Both the position numbers and the translations under genes were made by a program. Below are positions 23,358-32,073 of a stretch of 64,000 bases of DNA, in pieces. The notes under the pieces are model-generated. The model made no database searches, was not told the DNA's origin, and saw only the letters and a list, made by a program, of their open reading frames with translations. The DNA comes from Chthoniobacter sp. Its GTDB lineage: Bacteria; Verrucomicrobiota; Verrucomicrobiia; Chthoniobacterales; Chthoniobacteraceae. Positions within the stretch are counted from its first letter, which is position 1, and each line of letters opens with the position of its first letter. Location: the NCBI GenBank assembly GCA_021414005.1, contig JAIOPH010000037.1:124001-188000 (forward strand), in the 5' to 3' direction.

Positions 23358-25730
23358 TCACGGCTGCGGCAGCGGGCCGGCGGGCTGCGCCGTCCAGCGC
23401 GGCGTCCAGCCGGGTTTTTCCACGCGCTTGCGAAAGAGCACCGTGTTGTCGAGGCCGAGGTCTTTGCTCCAGATGAACTGCGCGCCTTTGAAATCGTGTT
23501 CGAAGTAGGGCTGCTTTGGATTCACCTGCTGCTCGGTGAAGACGGTCGCGCTTTCCCATTTGCTGTCGTCAAAATCGGGCGCGAACCAATTCGCCGGACG
23601 CGGCTCGGTTTCGACGCGCGGGTTCGCGATGTCGCCACCGATGGGGCCACGCTCGATGGCTTTCACTTTCCAAGTGCCATCCGTCACGGTGCCGTCGGCG
23701 AACTTCAAAACAAAACCCGCGTCACCGATGTGGTTGCCGTATTCGAGGCCGGTCTTCGCGTCGGCATTGTCATGCGCGATTACGGCGATGGTCATGGGAT
23801 ACTCCGGCAGAAGATCCACGCTCACGACGTTGTGCGGGAGAAAGGCGATCGGATCCACGACGGCGAGGCGGCCATTGATGTAGAGGGCGAACCAATTATC
23901 CGCGTAAATTTCGGCTTTCATCGTGTCGGTCATCGCCGCCTTCACCAGGCCATCGCCGGGCTTGCCGCTCTCGCGTTCACGCGGACGGCTCGGACGCTCA
24001 CTCCCCGAGCCAGGTGTCTGCGGCGCCTCACGAACCTCACGGCGAGGAGGACGGCCCTCCCCCGGCGGCGCACCGCCCGCACCCTCGCGCGCATAGACGA
24101 AGTTCAGCGACGCGCTCGCGAGCACCTTGTTTTTGATCGCCGTGAGCAGCACCTCGCGGCTGACCTCGCGCGGTGCCTGCGTGATCTGCGGCGCTGCGGA
24201 AAGCGCATAGACCGTGAGCACGTAAGTCTTCTCGCCCGGTCCCTGCGAGTGCGGCGGCTCGTAGCCAAGCTGCCCCTTAAAACTCGTGCCGATTTTTCCG
24301 ACGCCTTGCGCATTCTTCGGCAGGCTCGTCGTCGTCGCGGGGATGTCCCACATCGTCCAATACGACTTCACCACATTTCCCGGCGCGAGGTGATCCATCA
24401 CGAGCGCAAAGCTCTGCGTGCCAGTGGGCGCGCCCTTCCACGCGAGCGGTAGCGTCGCGCCGCTCCCATCGCCGGTGTAGTCCACCGGCAGTTTTCCGTC
24501 GGTAGCGATTTCGGGACTGGCGAGGGAAAAAGTCGCGCTCGGCTTTTTCATCGCGTCCATCGCGACGACTGGACCGCCGCTTGCAGGAGGCTCGCCACGC
24601 CCCTCACGTGGCAGCGGCTCAGCGGCATCGCGGGGCGGCGGCCCGCCTCGTTCATCGCCGCGTTGCGGGCGCGGCCCGCCACCCGCGCCACCACCGCGGC
24701 CTTCGCGTGCTTGATAGGTCTCCCCCTGCTTTGAGCCATCCGTGGAGACGAACAGGAATTTCCAACTGCCGCCGCCCAAGTCCGCATAATTCACCGCACC
24801 CTCCTTGCCGCTGACGGTGTAAATCAGACTGCGCTCCTTCCCATCCGGCGAAGTCGTGAACGCCGTGATTTTCGCCCCCCGCAACTGCTGCAACGCGGGC
24901 CGTACCGGAGTCGCACGCGGCTGCGGGTCCACCTGCCCACCCAACTCGACCACCTCGCCATGGAATCCTCCGTTCACGTACGGGTATTTTTTCGATGCAT
25001 GATAGTGGTAGCCAAGCACGGCGGTCGTGTGGCCGTTGAAGGCATCGAGCCCCGCGGGCGCGGTGCCATCCGGCTCCGTCAGCCCAAAAATCCCGTAGCC
25101 ATCGAGCGCGTAGGCGATCGGCTTGTCCTTGCCGAGCACCGTCTGCAAATGCAGCGGTGCAGCGTGGTAGTGGTAATCATCCGAGCGCCCGCAGTGCCCG
25201 CCCCACTCGTCGAGTTCGCCGATTTCCTGCGACACCTCGCCGCGATTGTTCTGCGGGTTGAAAATGGGAATGCCGTTCGCTGCCAGCGCGATGGCTCCGC
25301 GCAGGAACTGTCCCTTAATCGAGCGCGGCTCCTTGGCCACCACTGGCACGAGCGGGATGCGCCACGCGTTCGCGCCCGTGTAATTTTGCGGCAGCGGCAC
25401 CTGCTGCTGCCACGCCGTGATGCCCACCATCATGCCGTGCGCCGGCAGCCCGCGGCTTTCCACAAACAGGAAACGCTCATCCCAGCGCGTGCTGACCAGC
25501 GGCGCGAACGCGGCGAAGATGGCGGCCTGTGCGGGGCGGTTAGCGGCGGAGGCCGCACGTACGCGCTCGATAGCCTGGGCCTGGGCGAGGAGAACCTCCG
25601 GTGGCCGCACGCTCCAATCATAATGCGGATGCGCCTCGCCGCCTCCGATGTCGTGCGCCCGCGTCGATGCGGCGCCGCCAAGTCCGACCAGCACGACGAG
25701 CAAGGTTTGGATACGAAAGTAGGTTTGCAC
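23358..25730 (-). CDS. YHYH-domain / PEBP-domain fusion protein, secreted
   Basis: This 790-residue protein starts at a GTG and has a signal peptide (about 1-25). Residues 60-310 are a YHYH domain of unknown function, with the motif in SDDYHYHAAP and again in LGYHYHASKK, plus LDGYGIFG. A low-complexity Gly/Arg/Pro/Glu linker (about 345-395) leads to a phosphatidylethanolamine-binding-protein fold (about 400-550: LPLAWKGAPTGTQSFALVMD, GPGEKTYVLTVYAL). After a second linker, the C-terminal 180 residues form an uncharacterised beta-rich domain (WFALYINGRLAVVDP). It heads the three-gene run and is divergent from a two-component system. Confidence 0.82.
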   Translation of the reverse strand: MQTYFRIQTLLVVLVGLGGAASTRAHDIGGGEAHPHYDWSVRPPEVLLAQAQAIERVRAASAANRPAQAAIFAAFAPLVSTRWDERFLFVESRGLPAHGMMVGITAWQQQVPLPQNYTGANAWRIPLVPVVAKEPRSIKGQFLRGAIALAANGIPIFNPQNNRGEVSQEIGELDEWGGHCGRSDDYHYHAAPLHLQTVLGKDKPIAYALDGYGIFGLTEPDGTAPAGLDAFNGHTTAVLGYHYHASKKYPYVNGGFHGEVVELGGQVDPQPRATPVRPALQQLRGAKITAFTTSPDGKERSLIYTVSGKEGAVNYADLGGGSWKFLFVSTDGSKQGETYQAREGRGGGAGGGPRPQRGDERGGPPPRDAAEPLPREGRGEPPASGGPVVAMDAMKKPSATFSLASPEIATDGKLPVDYTGDGSGATLPLAWKGAPTGTQSFALVMDHLAPGNVVKSYWTMWDIPATTTSLPKNAQGVGKIGTSFKGQLGYEPPHSQGPGEKTYVLTVYALSAAPQITQAPREVSREVLLTAIKNKVLASASLNFVYAREGAGGAPPGEGRPPRREVREAPQTPGSGSERPSRPRERESGKPGDGLVKAAMTDTMKAEIYADNWFALYINGRLAVVDPIAFLPHNVVSVDLLPEYPMTIAVIAHDNADAKTGLEYGNHIGDAGFVLKFADGTVTDGTWKVKAIERGPIGGDIANPRVETEPRPANWFAPDFDDSKWESATVFTEQQVNPKQPYFEHDFKGAQFIWSKDLGLDNTVLFRKRVEKPGWTPRWTAQPAGPLPQP

Positions 25731-25742
25731 GATGCTACGCTG

Positions 25743-25759
25743 CTCAAGCGGACCTTAAG
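25743..25759. promoter_or_regulatory. Direct-repeat box 1 (CTTAAG type) near the YHYH gene
   Basis: CTCAAG-N5-CTTAAG is a tandem repeat with 11-bp period, the layout used by OmpR/PhoB-family dimers; it resembles the PmrA/QseB type of box. On the minus strand it reads CTTAAG-N5-CTTGAG and is followed 5 bases later by TAGCAT, a possible -10 directly before the GTG start of the YHYH gene. The box ends 12 bases from that start. Confidence 0.5.
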
Positions 25760-25836
25760 GGAACGTGAAGGATGGCCCGGCGCACGCTCCAGAGGTCCGC
25801 TTTCTGAACAACCGCGCCCCTTTCTTTCTGCGCGAG

Positions 25837-25853
25837 CTTCATGGGTGCTTAAG
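25837..25853. promoter_or_regulatory. Direct-repeat box 2 (CTTAAG type) near the response regulator gene
   Basis: CTTCAT-N5-CTTAAG has the same spacing as box 1 and lies 28 bases before the response-regulator ATG. Two such boxes at opposite ends of one 151-bp divergent region suggest autoregulation plus control of the YHYH operon by the neighbouring OmpR-type regulator. Confidence 0.45.
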
Positions 25854-25881
25854 GTAGGGAACTCCACACTCACCGCTCTCC

Positions 25882-26535
25882 ATGCGAATCCTCGTCGTCG
25901 AAGATGAACCCGACCTGCTCCGCGGCCTCACCCGGTCGCTGCGCGAAGAGGGCTACGCCGTGGACACAGCGGCAGACGGTGAAGACGGGCTCTGCAAGGC
26001 CGAGACGGTAAACTACGACGCGGTGGTGCTCGACGTGATGCTGCCCCGCCTCGATGGCTGGGAAATATTGCGCCGCCTGCGCGCGACGAAAAAGACGCCG
26101 GTGCTGCTCCTCACCGCGCGCGACCGTTCGGCAGACCGCGTGCGCGGACTGGACCTCGGCGCGGACGACTATCTCGTGAAGCCGTTCGATCTGCCCGAGC
26201 TGCTCGCACGGTTGCGGGCGCTTATCCGGCGTAGTGCCAGTGCGACGCGTTCGGTGATCGAACTCGGCGACGTGCGGATCGATCTCGCGGCGCGCACGAT
26301 CTCACGCAACGGGACCGCGATCGTGCTCACCGCGCGCGAGTATGTGCTCGTGGAATATCTCGCACTACACCGCGGCGAGGTCGTCACGCGCACCACGCTT
26401 TACGAACACCTTTTCGACGACACCGACGACACGCTCTCGAACCTGCTCGACGTGCATGTTTCCAACGTCCGCAAGAAACTCGGCCACGCCTTCATCGCCA
26501 CGCGACGCGGCCACGGATATTGCATTGAGGAGTAA
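25882..26535 (+). CDS. OmpR/PhoB-family response regulator
   Basis: The 217-residue regulator has a receiver domain (1-120, phosphoacceptor D51 in VVLDVMLPRLDGW, Lys in YLVKPF) and a winged-helix DNA-binding domain (about 125-217, ending VSNVRKKLGHAFIATRRGHG). Such proteins bind tandem half-sites as dimers. It overlaps the sensor kinase start (TAATG). It is divergent from the YHYH operon, with two candidate binding boxes in between. The subfamily resembles QseB/PmrA/CusR regulators, but the signal is not evident. Confidence 0.93.
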   Translation: MRILVVEDEPDLLRGLTRSLREEGYAVDTAADGEDGLCKAETVNYDAVVLDVMLPRLDGWEILRRLRATKKTPVLLLTARDRSADRVRGLDLGADDYLVKPFDLPELLARLRALIRRSASATRSVIELGDVRIDLAARTISRNGTAIVLTAREYVLVEYLALHRGEVVTRTTLYEHLFDDTDDTLSNLLDVHVSNVRKKLGHAFIATRRGHGYCIEE

Positions 26536-27893
26536 TGCGTATTCCGAAATCCATCCGCTGGCGTCTCCAGCTCTGGTATGGCGCGTTGCTGGTCGCGGTG
26601 CTCAGTGGGTTTGGTTTCACCGCCTTTCATTTTGCCAGGGCTCGGCAGCTCCGGCGGATTGATGAGGGCCTGCAGAAACGCGTTTCCGTACTCGTGGACG
26701 CGCTGCGTGTCGCAAGACCAGCTTGGAGGACCGACGTGCGGCCGAGGCCGATCTTCACGCCGACACAGGCGGAGCTTTTCGATGACGAGGCCGGGCACTA
26801 CTTCGTCATTTGGATGCAGGGGCCGGAGCCGATCCTTAGCTCCCTCGTTGCGCCGGCCGGGGTGCCCAAACCAGGCAGCGGTGACGCATTGCCACGTATG
26901 CGTGGTGATTTTCGCGAGACGTTCCTTTTTGCCGCGCCCGTGAACTGCGTGCTGGTCGGCCGCCGAATCTCCGCAGAGCAAGCTGATCTGCGGACCCTGG
27001 CTGCACTCCTTGTAACTGTGGGCAGCGCGGTGCTCGCCGCGGGCTTCTTCGGCGGCTGGTGGTTCGTGACGCGGGCGCTGCGGCCCATCGCCGAGATCAG
27101 CGCTACGGCTGAAAAAATCGCCGCCGGCGACCTCTCGCAACGCATCGGCACCGCCGAGACCGACAGCGAACTCGGCCAGCTCGCCGCCGTGCTCAACTCG
27201 ACTTTCACGCGTCTCGAAACTGCGTTTGCCCAGCAGGCTCGCTTCACCTCCGACGCCGCGCACGAGCTCCGCACGCCTGTTGCCGTGATGCTCACGCAGA
27301 CGCAGTCCGCGCTCGCCCGCGAGCGCACCGCCACCGATTACCGCGAGACCTTGGAATCCTGCCAGCGCGCCACGCAGCGCATGCGCCGGCTCATTGAGTC
27401 GCTCCTGGAACTCGCTCGCTTCGACGCCGGCCAGGAGCCGCTGCGCCGCGTCGCCTGCGATCTCGCCAAGATCGCCGCCGAGTGCATCGAACTCATCCGC
27501 CCGCTCGTGACCGCGCGCGGCCTCACCATGCACACCGCACTCTCCCCGGCGCCATCGTACGGCGACGCGGAGCGCCTCGCGCAAGTCGTGACCAACCTCC
27601 TCGCCAACGCCGTCGCGTACAACCGCACCGACGGCGAGATCCGCGTAACCACGGAACTCCGCGGCGGCATCGCCACGCTCACCGTCGCGAACACCGGCCC
27701 CGGCATTTCCGCCGAAAATCTGCCGCACATTTTCGAGCGCTTCCACCGCGCCGACCTTGCACGCACCGGCTCCGCCGGCCACAGCGGTCTTGGCCTGGCC
27801 ATCGCCGAAGCCATTGTCCACGCTCACGGCGGCACCATTGCGGTCGTGAGTGAGGAGGAAAAAGGGGCGACGTTCACGGTGCGGCTCGGGTGA
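26535..27893 (+). CDS. Membrane sensor histidine kinase
   Basis: This is the partner of the adjacent response regulator. The 452 residues contain membrane helix 1 (about 14-36), a periplasmic domain of about 120 residues, helix 2 (about 155-177), a HAMP linker (RPIAEISATAEKIAAGDLSQ), the dimerisation/phosphotransfer helix with the His in FTSDAAHELRTPVAV near residue 243, and an ATPase domain with VVTNLLANAVAYN, NTGPGIS and GHSGLGLAIAEAI. All catalytic boxes are intact. The periplasmic domain has no Cys or metal-rich motif. It converges on the next gene with a 19-base gap. Confidence 0.93.
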   Translation: MRIPKSIRWRLQLWYGALLVAVLSGFGFTAFHFARARQLRRIDEGLQKRVSVLVDALRVARPAWRTDVRPRPIFTPTQAELFDDEAGHYFVIWMQGPEPILSSLVAPAGVPKPGSGDALPRMRGDFRETFLFAAPVNCVLVGRRISAEQADLRTLAALLVTVGSAVLAAGFFGGWWFVTRALRPIAEISATAEKIAAGDLSQRIGTAETDSELGQLAAVLNSTFTRLETAFAQQARFTSDAAHELRTPVAVMLTQTQSALARERTATDYRETLESCQRATQRMRRLIESLLELARFDAGQEPLRRVACDLAKIAAECIELIRPLVTARGLTMHTALSPAPSYGDAERLAQVVTNLLANAVAYNRTDGEIRVTTELRGGIATLTVANTGPGISAENLPHIFERFHRADLARTGSAGHSGLGLAIAEAIVHAHGGTIAVVSEEEKGATFTVRLG

Positions 27894-27912
27894 CTCCGCT
27901 CCACGATTCTGC

Positions 27913-28905
27913 TTAGCGGCGCGCAGCTACAAACGCGAGGGCGGCGAGCAACACGAAGCCCACCCACACGAGGCACGAGTAACAGAGCGCGGCACGGTGT
28001 TCCTTTTCGCTGCGCGCGCGGGAGGCGGCGGTTGCCCCCTCAATGCGGGCGACTTCGGCGCGGGCGTGCTCCACGGCAACGAGCGCTTCGGGCTGGTTCA
28101 TCGGCGCGATACCGCTGTCGGCGAGCATCTGGCCGATTTTCCGGTAAGGATCGTCCTTCGCTTTTTCCAAACGCTCAATCTGTTTTTCGACGGCGTGCTT
28201 CTCGCGCTCGCGTTCGGAGATCGCGTGGCGGCGGATGTGGTCGGCGGCATCGAAAGCCGACTGCTGCGCCCGGAGCCTGTCGTCTTCAGTGGCGACGGCG
28301 GCGCGTCCGCGGGCCAGCGATTCTTCGAGCGGGCGCAGTTCGTTGTTGAGCTGAAGCTGGCGGAGCCGGATGTCGGCCAGTTCGCTGGGGATGGCCATCG
28401 CGCGACCGCGGAGCCGCATCATTTCACCGCGCGCCTCCGGCGTGTCGGTGGTGCGCAGTGCTTCGTTTTTTCTGTTGGCCTCGGCCAGTTCGTGAACCAG
28501 CGCCTGAATCCGCTCCGCGAAACTTTCCTGCAAGCGCTGGCGCTCCGTGAACTGCCGCTCAGTCTCCGCGACCGGGGCGGTGATTTTCTCGCGCTCCGCT
28601 TCGAGTTGGTCACGAGCCTCCTCGAATTGCCGCCGCGCCGTTTCGCGTTCGTCTTGCAACTGACGAATGGTGATGCCGAGCCGCGCGCTTTCATTGGTAA
28701 GGCGCGCCTGCTCGCGCTCGACGTTCGTGAGTTGTTCGATAAGCCGTTGCGCGTCGCCCTCAAAATCCGCCTGCTGCCAGCCCAGCACTCCGAGAGTGGT
28801 CTCCGCCTTGCCCAGTCGGCGCCTCGCGACGAAGAGGCGTAACCGATGCAGCATTCGGCCTAAGACGCGCGCAAGTTCCCGGGGAGCGGGTCGGAGCAGG
28901 TTCAC
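27913..28905 (-). CDS. Coiled-coil protein with C-terminal membrane anchor
   Basis: No family is recognised. I chose a GTG at 28905 (330 residues); the frame is open to 29169 but that would overlap the DUF4256 gene, and an ATG at 28854 is an alternative. Residues 40-290 are heptad-rich, with charged Glu/Arg/Gln runs (for example QLQDERETARRQFEEARDQL), that is, a long coiled coil. The last 30 residues are one hydrophobic helix (LVWVGFVLLAALAFVAARR) with a basic end, so the protein is probably tail-anchored facing the cytoplasm. A CYSC motif precedes the helix. Confidence 0.6.
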   Translation of the reverse strand: MNLLRPAPRELARVLGRMLHRLRLFVARRRLGKAETTLGVLGWQQADFEGDAQRLIEQLTNVEREQARLTNESARLGITIRQLQDERETARRQFEEARDQLEAEREKITAPVAETERQFTERQRLQESFAERIQALVHELAEANRKNEALRTTDTPEARGEMMRLRGRAMAIPSELADIRLRQLQLNNELRPLEESLARGRAAVATEDDRLRAQQSAFDAADHIRRHAISEREREKHAVEKQIERLEKAKDDPYRKIGQMLADSGIAPMNQPEALVAVEHARAEVARIEGATAASRARSEKEHRAALCYSCLVWVGFVLLAALAFVAARR

Positions 28906-29027
28906 GCGAATGATGCTGTGCCAACCAGTTCTTCGGGTTTGGTGTGGTGGTCGACTTCCATGGCTTTCATTGGTTAACGACCATGCCCGCCGCCGCGATG
29001 CTGCGGTGGCCCATGCCGAGTTCTGGT

Positions 29028-29603
29028 TCAGACTCTGAGCGAGGCACGAAAACCCCTGCCGCTGTAGTAAGATTGCGCGCCATTGTGATAGATGAAGACC
29101 CGGCCAAAGCGGCGATCGCCAAAGATGGCACCACCGAATTTCCGAATGTCCCTCGGTGCCTTCACCCAACTCGACGACTTCGTGTCAAACTCCCCGAGTT
29201 TCTGCAGATCGTGGTATTGCTCTTCCGTTAAGATTTCGACGCCCATTTCCGCAGCCATGTCCATCGCGCTTGTCTTCGGTTTATGTTCTTTTCGCGAATC
29301 CAGCGCCTCGCGGTCGTAGCAAGTAATCGTCCGGCCTTTGGGACTTTCCGCGGAGCAATCCACAAAGATGTATTCGTCCGTCTTTTTGTCGTGGCCGACG
29401 ACATCCGGCTCTCCGCCAGTCTTCTCCATTTCGTGGAGCGACCACACTTTGTCGGCGTTGGCTTCCAGCCGTGCCTCGACCTCGGTCCACGCCGCGCCTT
29501 GGTGGCGGCTCATGTTTTTCTCAAAGCGGCTTTTCAACGTGCTGAGCAGTTCTTCGCGTTGTTTTGGGGACAACGCCTTTTTATTGCTGAGGATGCTGCT
29601 CAT
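29028..29603 (-). CDS. DUF4256 family protein
   Basis: The 191-residue protein starts MSSILSNKKALSPKQREELL and matches DUF4256 along its whole length (LKSRFEKNMSRHQG, MEKTGGEPDVVGHDKKT, CSAESPKGR, DREALDSRKEHKPK, FDTKSSSWVKAP, YHNGAQSYYSGRGFRA). Members are soluble proteins of unknown function found in many phyla. Its ATG overlaps the halogenase-like gene stop by four bases, so the two are translationally coupled, although a functional link is not known. Confidence 0.85.
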   Translation of the reverse strand: MSSILSNKKALSPKQREELLSTLKSRFEKNMSRHQGAAWTEVEARLEANADKVWSLHEMEKTGGEPDVVGHDKKTDEYIFVDCSAESPKGRTITCYDREALDSRKEHKPKTSAMDMAAEMGVEILTEEQYHDLQKLGEFDTKSSSWVKAPRDIRKFGGAIFGDRRFGRVFIYHNGAQSYYSGRGFRASLRV

Positions 29604-31126
29604 GCCGGTGAGGATTTCGCATCGCCAGCGGCGGGCTGGCCATTGATGGGCAGGAAGAGGTTGCGCCATTCGGCGAGGGCCCAGCGCGCGATTCCGCGGA
29701 GGAGCAGTTTGCCGGACGTGGCATCGGGGAGGAATCCGCCAACGAGGAGACGCCAGTGGGCGTTGCGGGAGCCATAGGTGCCGGTGGCGATTTTGCGCCG
29801 CGCGAGGGTGGCGAGGCGCCGGTTGTAGAAGCGCATGAAGGAGGCGACGACGCGTCCGGGTTTGCCGTCGAATGGGAAAAAATCAAACTGCGTGGCGGGG
29901 TCGGCATAGACCTGCCGGACGGGGCCGAGGTGGTAGAGCGCGATGTCGAGGAGAAAGGCGGCGGCCATGAGTTCGGCGTCGCCCATGTAGAAATACTTGT
30001 CGCGATAGATGGCGTCGAACCACGCGCGGTAGCAAAACGTGAAGCGCGCGTTGTATTTTTCGATGCAGGCGGCGGTGTCTTCGCCGTCAAGCGCACGGGC
30101 GATCATGGACTGCGCGCCGTGCGCGGTGAAGGCGCAGAAATCGAGACCGGGGCTGTAGAGCGGGTCAATGAAGCCGGCGGCGTCGCCCGCCATGGCCCAG
30201 CCATCGCCCATCACGCGCTCGCTGACGTAGGGCAGCGACGAGTAGGCGCGCTGGTCGCCGACGATGGGCTGGGCGTCGCCAAGGAGTTCGCGTCCGACGG
30301 GGTGGGATTGAAAATGTGCGCGGAGACGCTCGCCGATGGTGGCTCCAGTGGGCGGGGTGAAAAGGCGGGTGTCATAGACGAGGCCGATGCTGTAGTCGCC
30401 GCCCTTGAGCGGGATGATCCAAGTCCACCAGCCCAGGCCCATCAGATGGTTGGTAGCCCACGAGCGGCTGGTTGTGGTGGCTGCGGCCCAGGCGGGGAAT
30501 TTCGCGCGCAGCGCCGGGCCGTCCCAATCGCGAATGCCGGAGAAGCGCGCCCAGAGCGCGTTGGTCGGGAGGTCGGTCATGGGGCGCAGGAGGTCGAGTT
30601 TGCGCGCGATGACCGCCGCGCGTCCGCTGGCATCCACGATCCATTTCGCCCGGACCGTGCGGGTTTCGCCGGCCTGCTGCACGGTCAGCGTGTTCTGTCC
30701 GGCACCGCCGAGTTCGAAGGCGGTGATTTTGGCGGGACGCCACAATTCGCAACCTTCAGCGACAGCGAGGGAGAGAAGATGTTCGTCGAGGGTGGCGCGG
30801 TCCACTTGGAAACCCGAGAGGCGCGAATTGTAACGCGCGCCCATTTCCACGCAGTCCTCGAATTTCTCGTCTGGCGTCCGCGCGAACCACATGCGGAGCC
30901 CCTGCTTCGCGAGTTGCTGATGACCGAGCCAAGTCGAAATCCCGAGCACTTTCGTCAGAAAGCACGAACTGACCTCGGTCGTGGATTCGCCAACCTTGCG
31001 GTCAAACTCCGCGGCTTTCTCAATGATCAGGATGCGGGTCGCGGGCCGTCGGCGTTTGAGCAAAAGTGCTGCGGCGGCTCCCGAGAAAGCGCCGCCGATG
31101 ATCACTGCGTCATAGGAAAACTCCAT
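29600..31126 (-). CDS. Flavin-dependent halogenase-like oxidoreductase
   Basis: The 508-residue form starts MEFSYDAVIIGG. It has an N-terminal FAD-binding GGAFSG motif, the GESTTE loop, the WTWIIP sequence (a match to the WxWxIP motif of flavin-dependent halogenases) and GDAAGFIDPLYSPGLD near residue 300. This superfamily also includes geranylgeranyl-reductase-type enzymes. No biosynthetic cluster, carrier protein or flavin reductase lies nearby, so the substrate is open. The gene is coupled to the DUF4256 gene. Confidence 0.75.
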   Translation of the reverse strand: MEFSYDAVIIGGAFSGAAAALLLKRRRPATRILIIEKAAEFDRKVGESTTEVSSCFLTKVLGISTWLGHQQLAKQGLRMWFARTPDEKFEDCVEMGARYNSRLSGFQVDRATLDEHLLSLAVAEGCELWRPAKITAFELGGAGQNTLTVQQAGETRTVRAKWIVDASGRAAVIARKLDLLRPMTDLPTNALWARFSGIRDWDGPALRAKFPAWAAATTTSRSWATNHLMGLGWWTWIIPLKGGDYSIGLVYDTRLFTPPTGATIGERLRAHFQSHPVGRELLGDAQPIVGDQRAYSSLPYVSERVMGDGWAMAGDAAGFIDPLYSPGLDFCAFTAHGAQSMIARALDGEDTAACIEKYNARFTFCYRAWFDAIYRDKYFYMGDAELMAAAFLLDIALYHLGPVRQVYADPATQFDFFPFDGKPGRVVASFMRFYNRRLATLARRKIATGTYGSRNAHWRLLVGGFLPDATSGKLLLRGIARWALAEWRNLFLPINGQPAAGDAKSSPA

Positions 31127-31161
31127 GCGTGGCGTTACTATCCGCAATCGCTGCCGGGCGC

Positions 31162-31181
31162 AAAAAATCCCGCGGGATTTT
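31162..31181 (-). terminator. Rho-independent-type terminator of the PEP-CTERM gene
   Basis: AAAATCCCGCGGGATTTT (31164-31181) is a perfect 18-bp palindrome. On the minus strand it gives a GC-centred stem followed by six T residues, the form of an intrinsic terminator. It lies 60 bases after the PEP-CTERM stop and before the halogenase start. Confidence 0.55.
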
Positions 31182-31222
31182 CATGATAGCCAACAGCTGG
31201 TGGCTCCACTCTCGAGCCTCAT

Positions 31223-31245
31223 CTGATTCCCGCGTCCGGAATCAG
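31223..31245 (-). terminator. Hairpin overlapping the stop of the PEP-CTERM gene
   Basis: CTGATTCC and GGAATCAG form a perfect 8-bp stem with a 7-base loop that includes the stop codon region. With the downstream palindrome this makes two hairpins in tandem. Confidence 0.35.
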
Positions 31246-32000
31246 GCGCGCCGCCGCCGCGCGGCCCAGCCGAGGAGTCCCGCCCCGAGGAAGGCTAATG
31301 AGGTCGGCTCGGGAACGAGGCGGCCCGCTTGAGAACGCTCCTTCTGCCAGTCCACATCGCGGTCGTCCAAGGTCGGCATGAATTGAAAGGCAATCTCATC
31401 CCACACGAATGTCGCATTGATGGCGATGATCGTCGGCTTGCTTACGGTAAAGGTGACAGGCTCGGGCGTAAGAATGGGAGTCGAAAAGAGGGCCACGTCT
31501 TCATTGCGGGTGCCAAACTCGAGGCGATAAACGATGTAGGCCATCGGCGTGGGCGCAGCATCTTCAGGGTAAATCTCACCGGTGTCGCCCACCGTCTGCG
31601 GGGCGGGTTTGGCCTCAGCGGCTCCCAGCCGGAAGCTATGAATGCTGCCGGAGAAAAGCGGAGTGCGATATTCGTTTCCCTCGGGAGCAGAATCGGCCTG
31701 CAGACCCACATACAGAATCACGCCCGCGTCATTTGTGGAAAGTTCCGGCACACGGAAGAAGCCGAGCGCTTGATTTTCCAGATCGGCTTTATTGCCGGCT
31801 ACGGGCAGGGCATGGTTTAGAAAATCCGCGACCGTGTTGTATTCCGTGGACGACGACCACGGCGTGAGATGAGGCGCATCAGTCTGCCGCAACGATGGTC
31901 CCATGCCATCCAAAAGCGCGGCGTTCTCGCCAGTGAAGCTAAGCGCCAAAATTGTTGCGAGACCAGATATGTAGAAGGGGAAGATGGATGATTTTTTCAC
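31242..32000 (-). CDS. PEP-CTERM sorting-signal protein
   Basis: The 252-residue form starts at a GTG (VKKSSIFPFYISGLATILAL), which makes a normal signal peptide; a TTG at 32039 would add a poor leader. The C-terminus is a classic PEP-CTERM tail: VPEPTSLAFLGAGLLGWAAR followed by RRR. Such proteins are exported, then processed by an exosortase and often attached to the surface or an exopolysaccharide. The body (about 30-225) is a beta-rich domain with no recognised family. No exosortase is in the window. Confidence 0.8.
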   Translation of the reverse strand: MKKSSIFPFYISGLATILALSFTGENAALLDGMGPSLRQTDAPHLTPWSSSTEYNTVADFLNHALPVAGNKADLENQALGFFRVPELSTNDAGVILYVGLQADSAPEGNEYRTPLFSGSIHSFRLGAAEAKPAPQTVGDTGEIYPEDAAPTPMAYIVYRLEFGTRNEDVALFSTPILTPEPVTFTVSKPTIIAINATFVWDEIAFQFMPTLDDRDVDWQKERSQAGRLVPEPTSLAFLGAGLLGWAARRRRA

Positions 32001-32073
32001 GGGATTTTTGTTTGGCAGTCGGACTCTCTTGAAGGGCAATGAAGTGTCAACGGATTTTATGTTACGTCATCGT

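Noticed and set aside
21895..23508. 537-codon open frame on the plus strand
   Set aside because: Antisense to the metallophosphoesterase, whose metal motifs are complete; Arg/Ala-rich nonsense composition.
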